Below are positions 44,962-56,300 of a DNA stretch of 64,000 nucleotides, in pieces (position 1 is the first letter of the stretch; each line of letters opens with the position of its first letter). A model generated the notes under the pieces. It saw only the letters and a program-made list of their open reading frames with translations. It was not told the origin of the DNA and did not search any database. This DNA is from Enoplolaimus lenunculus (taxonomy: Eukaryota > Nematoda > Enoplea > Enoplida > Thoracostomopsidae). Location of the stretch: contig JASANG010000289.1 in the NCBI GenBank assembly GCA_030248215.1, positions 248,001 to 312,000 of the forward strand, written 5' to 3'. The position numbers and the translations under genes are program-made.

Positions 44962-45263
44962 TAGGCGCAGAATGGCACCAAGCAATCGTAGCGGTGATCG
45001 GAAACTATTTTATCAGGTTGTATGTCTGTCAGTATAATAGCAGGTGAGGGTGTGCAATTTACTTGTGCAAGATTTATCACCATTCCGGTTGTAGTCAGGG
45101 CAGTGTTCAACTGATTTCTATTGGGATAGGTTTTCAGCTTCCATTTTTAGGGAGACAAATTTAATCGGTGTATATTTATTACCAATAAGCAATTTAACTA
45201 CTGTTTTGAGCAAAATTACTTCATGCTGAAACAGTCCTTTGAGATTTGCTAAACCATTATTAA
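44962..45263. other. Downstream of epsin; nothing recognised
   Basis: Probable remainder of the 3' UTR or intergenic. No AATAAA seen before 45264; one AATAAA lies at about 45895. Confidence 0.4.
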
Positions 45264-45586
45264 CAGGGTTCCAATAGGACTAAATTTTGCCGGAACAGTA
45301 ACAGGAACAGGAATTGGACTTCTTTGCAGGAACCGGAACAGGACAGGAACCGGAATTTGAAATAATTTTCATCACCGACGCAATATTGCCAAGATTAAAC
45401 TAATTGCAAAAACGCTCATTTCGAAATAACAATTTTGCAAAGACAAAATTTCGAATATTTAAATGATTATAAATAATTTGACAAAACCGTAAAAATACCG
45501 ATTCCTACGTCTTTAAATGCAAGAACGAGCAGGAATTGAACTTATGCAGGAATTCAGGCCGGAACAGGAATTCCAGTTGAATCCTG
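45264..45586. mobile_element. hAT-type MITE, CAGGAA motif
   Basis: 323 bp; ends CAGGGTTCCAATAGGA and TTCCAGTTGAATCCTG; subterminal AACAGGAACAGGAATTGG and the mirrored motif at the other end. Exact 8-bp target duplication ATTATTAA (45256-45263, 45587-45594). Confidence 0.94.
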
Positions 45587-45594
45587 ATTATTAA

Positions 45595-46110
45595 CATAGA
45601 TAATTTTGTAAATATGGGCAAGAAATTTTTTTGATTAAAAAGCGTTCTTAAAGCCACCTTGACCAATTATAACTTCTCTCTTGCATCAGTTATAACTTCT
45701 TTCTTACATCAGTTTGACCGTCAACTTCAACGGTTTTGTTGCTGCTGTGACGAGTTGTTGATGCCAGCTGGTGTCATTTGCTGAGCTCAATTTGCTGCTT
45801 TGATTAATAATTTGTTGGATATTTTGTGGTATTTTATGTCATAAAAAATCTTTTTAAGTTATATTTTAACTGCGTCATGGTTGTCTTTTGCTGCTAATAA
45901 ACATACATGGATGCCCTGAGGTTAGAACGTAGTTTGACGTGACCCAACCGGAACCAAAATGTTAATGCTATTTTTATCGTTTAAGAAACATTGCCTCGCG
46001 TCGAAAAACGTATCACTTAACGGACAAAAGATTACGTATGTTAACAAATATAAGAACACCTTTCCAAAAATATTCGTTGCACCCTAGGCTAACCCTACTA
46101 CAGCTATATG
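45595..46110. other. No recognisable gene
   Basis: AT-rich non-coding. A near-repeat ATAACTTCTCTCTTGCATCA/ATAACTTCTTTCTTACATCA lies at about 45671-45711. Confidence 0.45.

Positions 46111-46180
<70 letters not shown>
46111..46180. repeat. (TA)n microsatellite
   Basis: About 70 bp of uninterrupted TA dinucleotides; continues on the far side of the MITE at 46566-46577. Confidence 0.97.
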
Positions 46181-46183
<3 letters not shown>

Positions 46184-46565
46184 GGTGCAACCGGAATTAC
46201 AATTTACCGGAACCGGAACCGGAATTTGAAAATTTTACCGGAACCGGAAAGTGAAAAATGCTTTTCACCAAAAATTTCATTTTAATCTTATTTTTTGCTC
46301 TATTATTTGTGAATTAACCTTAGTCGAACATAGATATTTATTTTATTTGTTGTATTTTAGATTTTCATCATCGACTGAAGTGAAATCCACCATCAATGGC
46401 TTATATTCGGAGTACAAGTGGCTTTCAAAAGAGATTCTTAAAAATTAGCAAAGTTAATAAAACGGCCAAATTATAATACCGGAATTTTTAAATCCGGTAA
46501 AAATTTACCGGAACCGGAACCGGAAGGTGAAAAAATGCCGGAACCGGAATTCCGGTTGCACCCTG
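46181..46565. mobile_element. hAT-type MITE, CCGGAA motif, inside (TA)n
   Basis: 385 bp; ends CAGGGTGCAACCGGAATT and AATTCCGGTTGCACCCTG form a near-perfect TIR. Subterminal CCGGAACCGGAACCGGAA at both sides. Inserted in a TA run, so the 8-bp duplication (ATATATAT) cannot be proven. Confidence 0.92.
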
Positions 46566-47979
46566 ATATATATATATACATACATCGTACCCTGGACATA
46601 CAATATTGAGGACAGCCAAAACAACAGATAAAAGAACATCTTCAACCAATCTTATAACGGTAACAACGTCATTTTGTTTTTTACTTGATAGTTTATTCTG
46701 GTTACCCTTAATATCTATTTGTGTTTCTGACACCAAGGTGCCAACTGCGCCAAATAGGTTTCCAAGCGTTGCGTGCGTGTGAATATCACTGCAGATCGCT
46801 CTGATGAATGTTTATGTTTAATAGTATTTCTCGACCGAGTTTTTTTAAATTCATTTTTTACATTCGTTTAGGAGTTAGGAGCCTCTCTTAAACAAGAAAA
46901 CGATAGTGTTGGGTTTTGCAAAAAATATCTTCAGTGAGATTTCCAGTGAAAAGTAAAAAATGATGTGTTTAAATTTGTGCTCTGCATACTTTGTGCTCTG
47001 CGCCAGAAAAAATTCTGTTGCAATTTGATACAAATTATCGCGTATGAAACAGTGGCATCTCTTTTTCATAATTTATGCTTCAATGTTTTGCAATGCGTTT
47101 GTTTCGCTGTGATTATTTTTAACGCTATCTATATGTTTATTGCAAATGTAAATCATACCACGCCATTTTGTTTCTGTTGATTTTGTTTTAGTATAATTTA
47201 CTAATACTGAGTTAAATTTTCTTTTGTTAAGATAGTGCTTACGCGAATTTAATTGATATATACTGCACGTTGAGCTTTCGTGTACTCTGTGAAGGTAATC
47301 TAACTGATAAAACGTCTGAATTCGTGTAAATGCTAAGCAGGAAAAGCGATTATATCTAGTGTCAATTTCACATTTTGGATTGTTTAGGTTTTGCGTAACT
47401 ATTAAAAAATACCTATAGCTAAACAAAAATTGCACAAGTGTGATTTGTTACCGCATTAGCATGGTTCAGGTTTTGTTAAATGTGAAAACATTCGAATTCA
47501 ATGAAATTGTTTGATAAACTGATGCTGCAGTAGAATTGCATGCATTGCTTTCTGGCTACAATTCATGCTGATTCAAAGCCAATGTTGAAAAATTTATTTT
47601 CATTTTAACTGTAAAAATGCTTATTTTCATTTTAAAAATGGTCTAATGTAAGTTTAGTAAATTAATTGTGTGCAGTTTGCTGAGTGTGGGATTCAGAACA
47701 GGCGTAGTCTGTAATTTGATTGAGCTGTAGCCCCCAGTTTTTAGTCGGTCTCAATGGTAAATTTTTGTCTCGAATTTCAGACGAATTTCTCCTATAGTTC
47801 ACTAAATTGTTCATGAAACATTGGCTTAAATTTCATACTTCAGTCTGAAACCTTTCAGACGCATATTTCCGAAAATATCACAGAAGTGGAATACATGACA
47901 TATGTCTGGTATCAGCAGCAGGGCTCCAAGGTGGAACGCCTTCAGTCGATAGAATAATGCAGGTAAGCGAGATAGGCAA
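46566..47979. other. No recognisable gene
   Basis: 1.4 kb AT-rich intergenic sequence; no domain, tRNA or repeat ends recognised on either strand. Confidence 0.45.
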
Positions 47980-47987
47980 AATTTTAT

Positions 47988-48145
47988 GGCCCATGTATAG
48001 GACAGGGCGGATCGTTTTCCGGAGGGGCTATAATACAGCTAGTTTAAGATTTAGACTAATTTTTGCTTAGGAATAGGCTCATCCATAGGGCCAGGCTTAA
48101 GAATATGCTTATACTACAGTTCAAGCCCTGTTCTATACATGGGTC
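47988..48145. mobile_element. 158-bp hAT-type MITE, TAAGC/TAGGC motif
   Basis: Ends GGCCCATGTATAGGACAGGG and CCCTGTTCTATACATGGGTC are inverted repeats of about 20 bp. Exact 8-bp duplication AATTTTAT (47980-47987, 48146-48153). Confidence 0.93.
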
Positions 48146-48181
48146 AATTTTATTATACCTTTCTACACGTTTACAAATGCT

Positions 48182-48395
48182 GACCAATGTTACTTTAAGG
48201 GGCGTAACAGTATATGAAGCGTATTCCTAAGCCTTAGCGTAAGAATGAGTATATGCCTATTCTAAGCAAAAAATGTAATCTGGCATCTAAACCCATCTTA
48301 TAGACCCACCAAAAACCTGGACGCCCCTTAAAGTAACATGGGCCCAAATGCTAGACCCACCAAAAACCTGGTCGCCCCTTAAAGTAACATGGGCC
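48182..48395. mobile_element. 214-bp hAT-type MITE with internal 51-bp duplication
   Basis: Ends GACCAATGTTACTTTAAGGG and CCTTAAAGTAACATGGGCC, inverted. 8-bp duplication CAAATGCT (48174-48181, 48396-48403). A third CAAATGCT lies inside, at the junction of the 51-bp tandem units. Confidence 0.88.
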
Positions 48396-48402
48396 CAAAT
48401 GC
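48301..48402. repeat. 51-bp tandem duplication
   Basis: 48301-48351 and 48352-48402 differ at one base. The unit covers the right TIR of the MITE plus the 8-bp target copy. Confidence 0.95.
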
Positions 48403-48445
48403 TGATAACCACAATTTAAGTCGGACGAAGTTTTTATCCAAATGC

Positions 48446-48833
48446 CAGGGTGCAACCGGAATTCCGGTTCCCGTAGGAAAATCCGGTATTTTCACTATCC
48501 GGTTCCGGTAATACGGTATTTTTCACCAGAATTTTCCGGTATTTTCAGTATTGAAATTTTTTTCATTTCAAAATCAAAAAAATTGGCATATTATTCTAAC
48601 TTATTTTTCGAAAATTGTCTGAGCGTGTACTGCCAAAATTTTCAATTTGTGCCATACTCCATAATTTATCATGTTTCCACGTACTGCATTTGTTTCAGGT
48701 TTTTGGCATTAAACCTGGTGTTAAAATATCGTTAAAATGAATTTTTCGGTAACAAGTATTTTTATTTTCCGGTTCCGGAATTTTATAATTTTCCTGTATT
48801 TTTATAATTCCGGTTGCACTCTGCCAAATGCGT
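48446..48833. mobile_element. hAT-type MITE, CCGGAA motif
   Basis: 388 bp; ends CAGGGTGCAACCGGAATTCC and AATTCCGGTTGCACTCTG. Subterminal CCGGT motifs and TTTCACTATCCGGTTCCGG. Exact 8-bp duplication CCAAATGC (48438-48445, 48834-48841). Confidence 0.95.
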
Positions 48834-48841
48834 ACAGGAGT

Positions 48842-49239
48842 AATGCTTCCTCCATTGGCATTGGTTTGAAGCGTGCGAAGAGTTTCCAGATATTAGAACC
48901 GGTGAGAAAAAAGGTTTGGGTGGTGATAGAATGATTGACAAGCAATATATTGAACTGTGTAGCTACGTCAAGGGTTTCATAGATGATAAATTCTTCAGTA
49001 TCCCAGTCCCTCAGGTGGGGCAGCTGATGATAATTTGGCAATATGGCGAAGTACAAAATTTTTGCCAGCTTACGTAAGCTGCTGCTGAGGTCAGCTGGAG
49101 CACTAGTTGAATCGAACGCAGGAAAATCAATTTGGGGCTGCGGGAAACGTCAACGTTTTTAATATACTTAAAAAGTACAACTAATAATAAGATTCTGCTG
49201 TTCCAGTTTTTCGGTGCACTTCTAAGAATTGCAGAAGAA
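48842..49239. other. No recognisable gene
   Basis: Non-coding gap. An 84-codon minus-strand frame (48802-49056) shows no recognised motif. Confidence 0.4.
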
Positions 49240-50060
49240 TCAAAAATTTTCGAAAAGCTGTTTTATATAAAACCTTAAAAGGTATAGACATAGTAGTCCT
49301 ACAGGAAACTCATTTTAGAAACCAAAATGATGCTGATATTTTTACAAACATTTTGAAAACAATTTTTCAATTTACATTTTGTATTGTTTTCATGAAAATA
49401 GCAAAACCCGAATTTCCTTAAGAGTAAAGCATGCTACACCAGTCAAAGTATGACAACAAACAAAATCAGAGAAAGGAAGGTGTATGTGTATATGTGCAAT
49501 TTGACCAACATAAATTGTTTGTTCTAATTCATTAGGCATCTGCCAATGAGCTGGAACGCATGGACTTTTATGTGAAATTTTACAATTCGTTTTGTGCGTT
49601 TCCGTGATATAATTGTAATTCTTTGTAAGGCTTGGGTGATTTTAATTTTGTTGAAAAGACGCAACTGGATAGGTCTACCGTAAGTAATGAAGGTTCAATT
49701 ACGTCTAAATCGCATCTATAGAAGTTTAGACTTAGCAACAAGCGGAATTGTAATCACTAGAACGGTCAATATGACAGACCATAAATTGGTAATAGCTAAT
49801 CTGAGCGTTAGCAGTCCAGAGCAGGGACGTAGTTATTATACATTGAATGTTTCTTTGTTGCATCATGACTTCATTAATCATTTTGTGCTGCCTATAATGA
49901 ATAATCTAAACGAGGACTACAGTATTTTGCTTGAATGGGAGAATTTTAAAGCTGTGATAACCAATTTTCAAGTATTGGGGAAAATCATGGCTAGAAAACG
50001 TGAAGCAGAAATAAGATCTTTATAATATAGAATTGACAATGTTAAGAAATTGTTATAGTC
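49240..50060 (+). mobile_element. L1/Tx1-type LINE fragment (endonuclease)
   Basis: Plus-strand pieces of an AP endonuclease in different frames: GIDIVVLQETHFR at 49281-49319 (E-T motif), GLGDFNFV at 49629-49652 (GDFN), and 49687-50025 with LNRIYRSLDL, NMTDHKLVIANLSV (DH motif) and YYTLNVSLLHHDFI, which fits the L1/Tx1 group where EN is followed by W/Y-x-L-N-x-S-L-L. Multiple stops and frameshifts; the RT is absent. Truncated copy. Confidence 0.8.
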
Positions 50061-50346
50061 AACAGATAGTTCGAGGCGGAGCTGGCGAACAATATAGTGA
50101 TAGCATTATGTTGCATTAATACATGCTATAATGATTTGGTAAATGACAAAATATCGTTAAGCACGGTTTTGGCTAACTATGTTCGCAATTACGCTTTAAT
50201 TAACCCCTTCTCACATTGAGTTGCCTGTAGGCAACTCAGCGCAGTGTATATACGTTAAATAGTGTATACCACACCGTGTTTAACAATTGCAACACGTATA
50301 CATAGTACTAAAGCACCACAAGACGTGAGAGCCCCCTCGGGCTCGA

Positions 50347-50420
50347 GCGTCATGTCCTATAGCTGAGTGGTGATGGTATACGCCTCCCACTCCAGTCACT
50401 GGAGTTCGAATCCTAGCATA
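50347..50420 (+). repeat. tRNA-derived sequence
   Basis: A box TAGCTGAGTGGTGATGG and B box GAGTTCGAATCCT with tRNA spacing; anticodon-arm region CCTCCCACTCCAGTCACTGG pairs poorly. A SINE head or pseudo-tRNA; no isotype. Confidence 0.6.
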
Positions 50421-51899
50421 AAAGTAGGTCTCAGGGGAAATAGAAAATATTCATGTGAGAAAGGGTAAAGGGCTTCTCTGTGTGGAACGCAAACAAAACT
50501 CGCAAAATATACCGACGATACTAGTTAATTTTGTCACCATGGAACAAAGTAAGTTTAATTTTTGAAATTTTCGAAAAATGTATGAATATGTGTCCGAAAC
50601 CCGTATAAAAAATACAAATACCCAAATATTACCGTTGGGCAATTTGAGGGAAACAAATAGTGTTCCAGACCACTTAGTCTCATATGGTGTGACTAAAATG
50701 AAACTCTATGGTCTGGTTTACTGAAACTGGTTTCGACCTGCATGAAAATTGGGAAAATAATTCGAAAAAAGTAAATTGGCTGATGTTTCTGATTAGGACG
50801 ATTACTTATAAGTAAGCTTTGCGTTTTCGAAAACGTTTTGAACACATACGAATGTAGAAAGTGTATCATCGAAAACGCTCAAAATTATTCTGATCCTGCT
50901 GTTTTATAAAGACACACGACAAGCAGTGATAGAATCAAATTTTCGGCGACAGGGAAATTTTGGTGAAATATTTGGACGCAAAGTCCTTTTGGCAGAGCTA
51001 TCATCAAATTTCCTCTGTCGTTTATGGGTAAACCACGTTCTACGCTTCGTAGTATTGCACAGTGCGACGTTATTACTATGAAAGTTTTACTATTTGTATG
51101 TCTTTTAACAGATGAAGAACGGATGTTTTCATTGAACATAGTAATCCAAAACTCTACCTCAGCTATTTGGCAAGCTCGAAACTAATTAAAGTTTAAGAAT
51201 ATAGACGTTCTGGTATGAAATATTTCGTCGTAATGTTTTCCTTACGTTATGTAGCGTTAGAATCACTATGGCTAAAAACAAATTCTTACACATTTTTAAT
51301 ACGTAACATACTTATCAATTCTGATCTAGAGTTTGCTTTGCGATATATGTACGTTGTCTGTTTTTGTGTATTGTAATTACACCTCTAATATGCTTAATTG
51401 TACATGGCATTTTCTGATTTCTTTCTCTCTTTTCATACCACCAAGAGTGCTTGATAACAAGAGTATCCAACTCATGGGTTTCCGCATGAACCAAAATGTG
51501 TCACCTTGCGCCGCGTTTTTGGTCGGCCTCACGTATTTAGAGTTGCGGTCGCTATCACGTGCAATATCGATAAATTAAAGTAAGCATTTTTGATACCGGA
51601 TACGTAAAGTGCCATGTTTCGCACATGATGTAACCCTCACTAAATAAGGTGGGTTTAGGCCAAAAATGATGCAACATGCTTGTCGACTTTTGGTAACTGG
51701 CAGATCCTCTGAACGTCGTATACTTCGTCACATCGCACATACCGAGGTGTAAACGGATAGCAAAAAAATTTCCGTTGTTTTTATAACGGAAAGGACACCG
51801 ATTTTTACGAGACACGCAAACGGATATCCGGTTTATCCTTGCACATACATATGCCACTGTCAATACGTCATAGGTAGGACCGCTGTTTTGTCCTGAGTG
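50421..51899. other. No recognisable gene
   Basis: About 1.5 kb intergenic, several short frames on both strands without motifs. Confidence 0.4.
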
Positions 51900-52445
51900 T
51901 CAGAAGGGACTCCGATTTTTAATCCGACAGACGTAGTTTAGCGATGTATAGCGACAACTCGTCGACCGACATTTGTAGTTCGACATTTCGTCGTCCCCGA
52001 CAACACGTGGACCCTGGCAACTTGTCGCCCCGAAATCTGGTCGACCCCGACAGCTCGTGGACCCTGGCAACTTGTCGCCTTCCATTAGGTATAACAACTC
52101 GCTTACCCGACAAGTCGTCGACCCCGTCAACTCATCGCCCGTCACCCAGACAACTCGTGGACGCCGACAGATTGTCGTCCAGACAAATCGTCTGCTCGAC
52201 ATGTTGTACCTGCTGGATGGCGGTAGGCGACAAGTTGTACTTACTGGAAGGCGACAAGTTTTCGGGTCGACGAGTTGTCTGCGCGACAAGTTATGGAGGT
52301 CGACGAGTTGTCGGCGCAAAAAAGTTGTCGAAGTCGATAAAGTGTCGGTCGACAAGCGTCAAGAGAGGAATTGTCGTAGATTCGTTTAGCGGTTCTACAG
52401 TTTGTCCGACCGAATTCTTATTGTCAGACACTGGGCTCCGGTGAA
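51900..52445. mobile_element. Inverted array of CGACAACTTGTCG-type motifs
   Basis: More than fifteen imperfect copies of an 11-16-bp motif. In the left half they read CGACAACTCGTCGACC or GGCAACTTGTCGCC; in the right half they read in the opposite sense (GGCGACAAGTTGT, GTCGACGAGTTGTC). The halves meet near 52190-52230. Outer segments GTTTAGCGATGTATAG (51937) and CGTAGATTCGTTTAGCGG (52374) are partly inverted. The open frames here exist because the motif lacks stops. Likely a foldback/MITE with dense binding sites. Confidence 0.7.
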
Positions 52446-53363
52446 TTTTTCACCCCGGTTGCATCCTGTTGTTCACGTTGTCTCGCCTCCCTCCGAAGGA
52501 CTACCGCCAAAACACACTAACTTAGTACAACTCGCTGTTAAGTCCTAATATCATAAGAACAATATTGTATTTGTACCATTGTTGCAGCCAAGTGTGTGGG
52601 CTTTTTTAAAGTAGATTAGACAGTATAACGTGGATTACCCCTTATTTTGTGTGCAGCTTGGCATTTTCTCTCGAAAAATTCAACTTGCTGTGATAGTTTT
52701 ACCAGCTCAGCTCAGCCTTTTCATTCTAAGAAACTAAGGATAGCTATGTATTTTCGCAAACTGGGAAAAAGCGATAGTTTTCGCAGGGAAAATGGGACAG
52801 CTGTGCTTTGTTTTGTTTTATCGGGAGAGCCGCCGCCTTGCAACCCTACGATTTGAAACGATACTAAATATGCAGGATGGGGACTTTCGCCGTCCAAGCA
52901 CCCCACAGTATATAAAAGCCATGCCAAACCACAAAATACGCAACATTAACAAAAATTTATAGCCTTCGCGTATGCAAAAATACTACGAACAGCTCTCTTA
53001 AGAGCTGCTGGTTTTTTTGCCATTGCTGTTCCGTGGAAATGCCGACGCCCGCCGAACATAGAATGGGCCTTTATGCTCATAATCATTTAATTTTTTACAA
53101 ATGTACGGCATTTATTCCATTCGAAATAAAATCGACCAAGTTAATAAAAAATCTTTAAATTTAAGCTTCGAGTGGTATTCGTTTCCGTTATTTGGTTAAT
53201 ATGCTTACCATTCCTATGTACAGGTTGTGCACATTGGGATAGTTGAGCTAGCAGAAAATTTTTAACGTATGCTAGCTGATTGTATATACAATTGCTTGCT
53301 ATCAGGTACTTATTTTTACTTTGCCGTGATTGTTGTCAATCATATCAGTTTAGTAAACATAGT
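52446..53363. other. Upstream region of CHMP4, no gene recognised
   Basis: Non-coding. A TATATAAAAG stretch lies near 52910 on the plus strand, about 450 bp upstream of the CHMP4 start; a promoter role is only a possibility. Confidence 0.4.
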
Positions 53364-56300
53364 ATGAACGTTTGGGGAAAATTGTTCGGTCATGACAAAA
53401 AGGGTGGTCAAACACCAACTCCTCAAGAAGCTATACAGGTTTGTCCAATTTCAGTTTGTGTCCTTCATCAGAATTCTACTATTCTGTGCAAGTTTAGATT
53501 CGAATTATTGGGGAATATAACAAGCCGCACAATTTATTCAGTGGCCGAAATTCACGAGGTAAACTAACCATTGGCAGAGATGGGCATCTCGGTTGAAAAC
53601 CGAGACCGAGACCAAGACCTGACTACCGAGATCGGCCAAGAAAAGTCTCGGACTCGGTCAATTTTGTGTCATCACCGAAGAGAGTTAAAATTTTCAAAAT
53701 AAACTTTCTAATGCTTTCGTGTCAGAGTATCTTCTCGTAATTATTGCATAACTATGAAATTTCATAATTTCACAGAAATATTTTATCCTTCAGCTATCAC
53801 TTACTTTAACAATACAGTCATACATTTGCTGCATCCTCGACTTCTGGTGTGATATTTTTTATATAAACTAATTTCGTATCTGTATGCATAATAATATGTT
53901 TATATGTACATATTTTAGTAAATTAATTTTTTGTTTTGTTTCTTTGTTTCAACTTACGTATATCCTTTTAGAAGCTCCGTGAAGTTGAAGAAATGTTGAA
54001 CAAAAAGTCCGATTTTTTGGAGAAGAAGATTAGTCAAGAAGTTGCATCAGCTAAAAAACATGGGACCAAAAATCAGAAACGTACGTAAAAGTTTTTGACA
54101 TGATTGAAAGTAGCTTGTTGCCCCCTTTATGCCTCAAAATGAGTATTTGTGCTAACTGTAATCGTGCGTAACCTAAATAGCTCTTTCTTAGCTTTAAATA
54201 TTGTAACCTAGCCAGGTAATTGGAACGGTTCAAATTGAATTTTTTGAACAATTTTTTGACGCAACCCTATCTATGTCAGACAATAAATGAGGAGACCATA
54301 CAACAGAACCGGATTCAGCAACAGGCAAACAAATAATTGAAAAGCGGAAGACAAGACAGAAATATCACTTTAGTAAAGCATCGAAACAATCTAAATAATG
54401 CAATAAGCTATTGTGCATGGTCTATGTGCGGCCAATCTTTAAGATTTGGCATTAAAATTACACCGAGATCTAAAGCTTCTCGCACCCTGATAGCAGATAC
54501 TGTTAAGATTGTAAATTACGTTGGATGTATGTTTCTCAAATCATGTTTTTTTTAACTGCCAGCTATTCGCCGAAAAAGTAATTGCATTCAAATTATGTTA
54601 AAGCTCTATCACGTCAACAAACGAAGAAACACTGTGATATATTTTTAGTAACAAAAGTAACGTTCAGTGTATAGTGTATTCGCACACAATATACGTTATT
54701 ATTGCTTTAAAAATTATTCAACACACATTATGTAACATTTACTGGCATTGGGTTTAACCAAATAATTAATCATTCCACCGTGTCGGATTGGCGTTTGCGC
54801 GCAATTTGTGACTGCCATTTCTCATAACACTATTGAGTTTGTTCACTTTCACATGCCGTAGCGGTTATGTATTTTCGGATTTGTATTCTAGTTGCTCTTC
54901 ACGCTCTAAAAAGGAAGAAACAGTACGAAAAGCAGCTATCTCAAATTGATGGAACACTGGCAACAATTGAATTTCAACGGGAAGCGTTAGAAAACGCCAG
55001 CACAAATACTGAAGTACTCAGTGTAATGGGTAGCGCTGCTAGAGCTCTTAAATCAGCTCATAATCATATGTAAGGGTCGGCGCGTTTTTTTCTAAAATTA
55101 CTGCTTTGAAATAAATATTTTTGGTTACTTTAAGAACAGATAGCCAAAGTTAGGCAGAATTCGTTTTTAATGCTGTGCCGTGTGTATTACGTTATATTCA
55201 ATAGAGCAAATTTCTTCGTCGAATGTGTCGTAAGTTATTGCTTAATTGTTACAGAATAGTATTTTGAACGTAACAATATACCCGGTGTGGCTACTTTCGC
55301 TGATAAAGATTGTTAAAATTATTTGCTGTCAATATTCATTCGTTTTGAATTAGTTTTCGTAAATCTTGTTTTTTGTCTTAGAAACACAATTCTGTTTTAA
55401 TTTTTATAGCTTCTATTGAAGCTTGAGCAGATGTTGTGTTTTAGGGATGCAGATAAAGTGCACGACTTGATTGATGTTATCGCAGAGCAACAAGAAATAG
55501 CGACTGAAATTTCGGAAGCAGTCTCTAATCCGGGCGCACTTGGGACTTCCAGTAGAATTGATGAAGTATGAACAAAGAGCTTAGGATTTTATTTCTGTTA
55601 AGATTAAACCTGTGCCAATTATTTGTGTTAATTGTGTTTAGCAATGTCGTGGCCAGGAAGTTTAGGGGACAAACTTTCTTTTGGCAGCATTGTCCGCAGT
55701 ATCTTTGACTTTTTTAAACTGTTGTCACGACAAGCCGCCCCTTCGAAACTTTTACTTTTCCGAAGTCTCTCTACGCCCATGGTTTATCTTAACACTATTT
55801 TATTTTATGATGTCTAAAATCATAATTTCCATTTAATCAAAATTTAGATGAAGTCAAAATGTCGATTTTGAAACTTGATTTATAAGGAAATGTGAAATTT
55901 TGAAAATTTAGGATGATCTCATGGCGGAATTGGAACGATTGGAACAAGAAGAGTTGGACTCACATCTTTTACATATTGCACCGGCACCGGATGCAAAGCT
56001 TTCCGATGTTCCGTCTAAAGAGTCCCCGAAAGGTGAATGAGGTTAAAAAATTTTCGAACAGTGTCATATTTGTGTATAGTGATGCTTAAAACGTAATGGA
56101 TGTTTGTTCTAGCATTTCAGTTCAGAACTTTATTACAGTTGAAATTTTTGTCAAATTTTTATTTTGTTGTGTGTTTTGACAAATTTAATGTCGCTGGGAA
56201 TCGTTAGAAATGTTTACCTTTGTGGCTAAATTTTTGCTAGTTGGAACGCTTAGTCGAGTTTAAGTTTTTAGGTTAAAGCTTTCCTGAAAAAATAGTAACA

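Noticed and set aside
51900-52444. Ser/Thr/Arg-rich frames on both strands as proteins
   Set aside because: Periodic translation of the repeated DNA motif; all frames look alike, which points to repeat structure rather than coding.
54337-54555. Identical 72-codon frames at 54337-54555 and 63129-63347 as a conserved small gene
   Set aside because: They lie in CHMP4 intron 2 on the two palindrome arms; identity comes from the duplicated arm, not from conservation.
55632-55817. Identical 61-codon frames at 55632-55817 and 61866-62051
   Set aside because: CHMP4 intron 4 sequence repeated by the palindrome; no motif.
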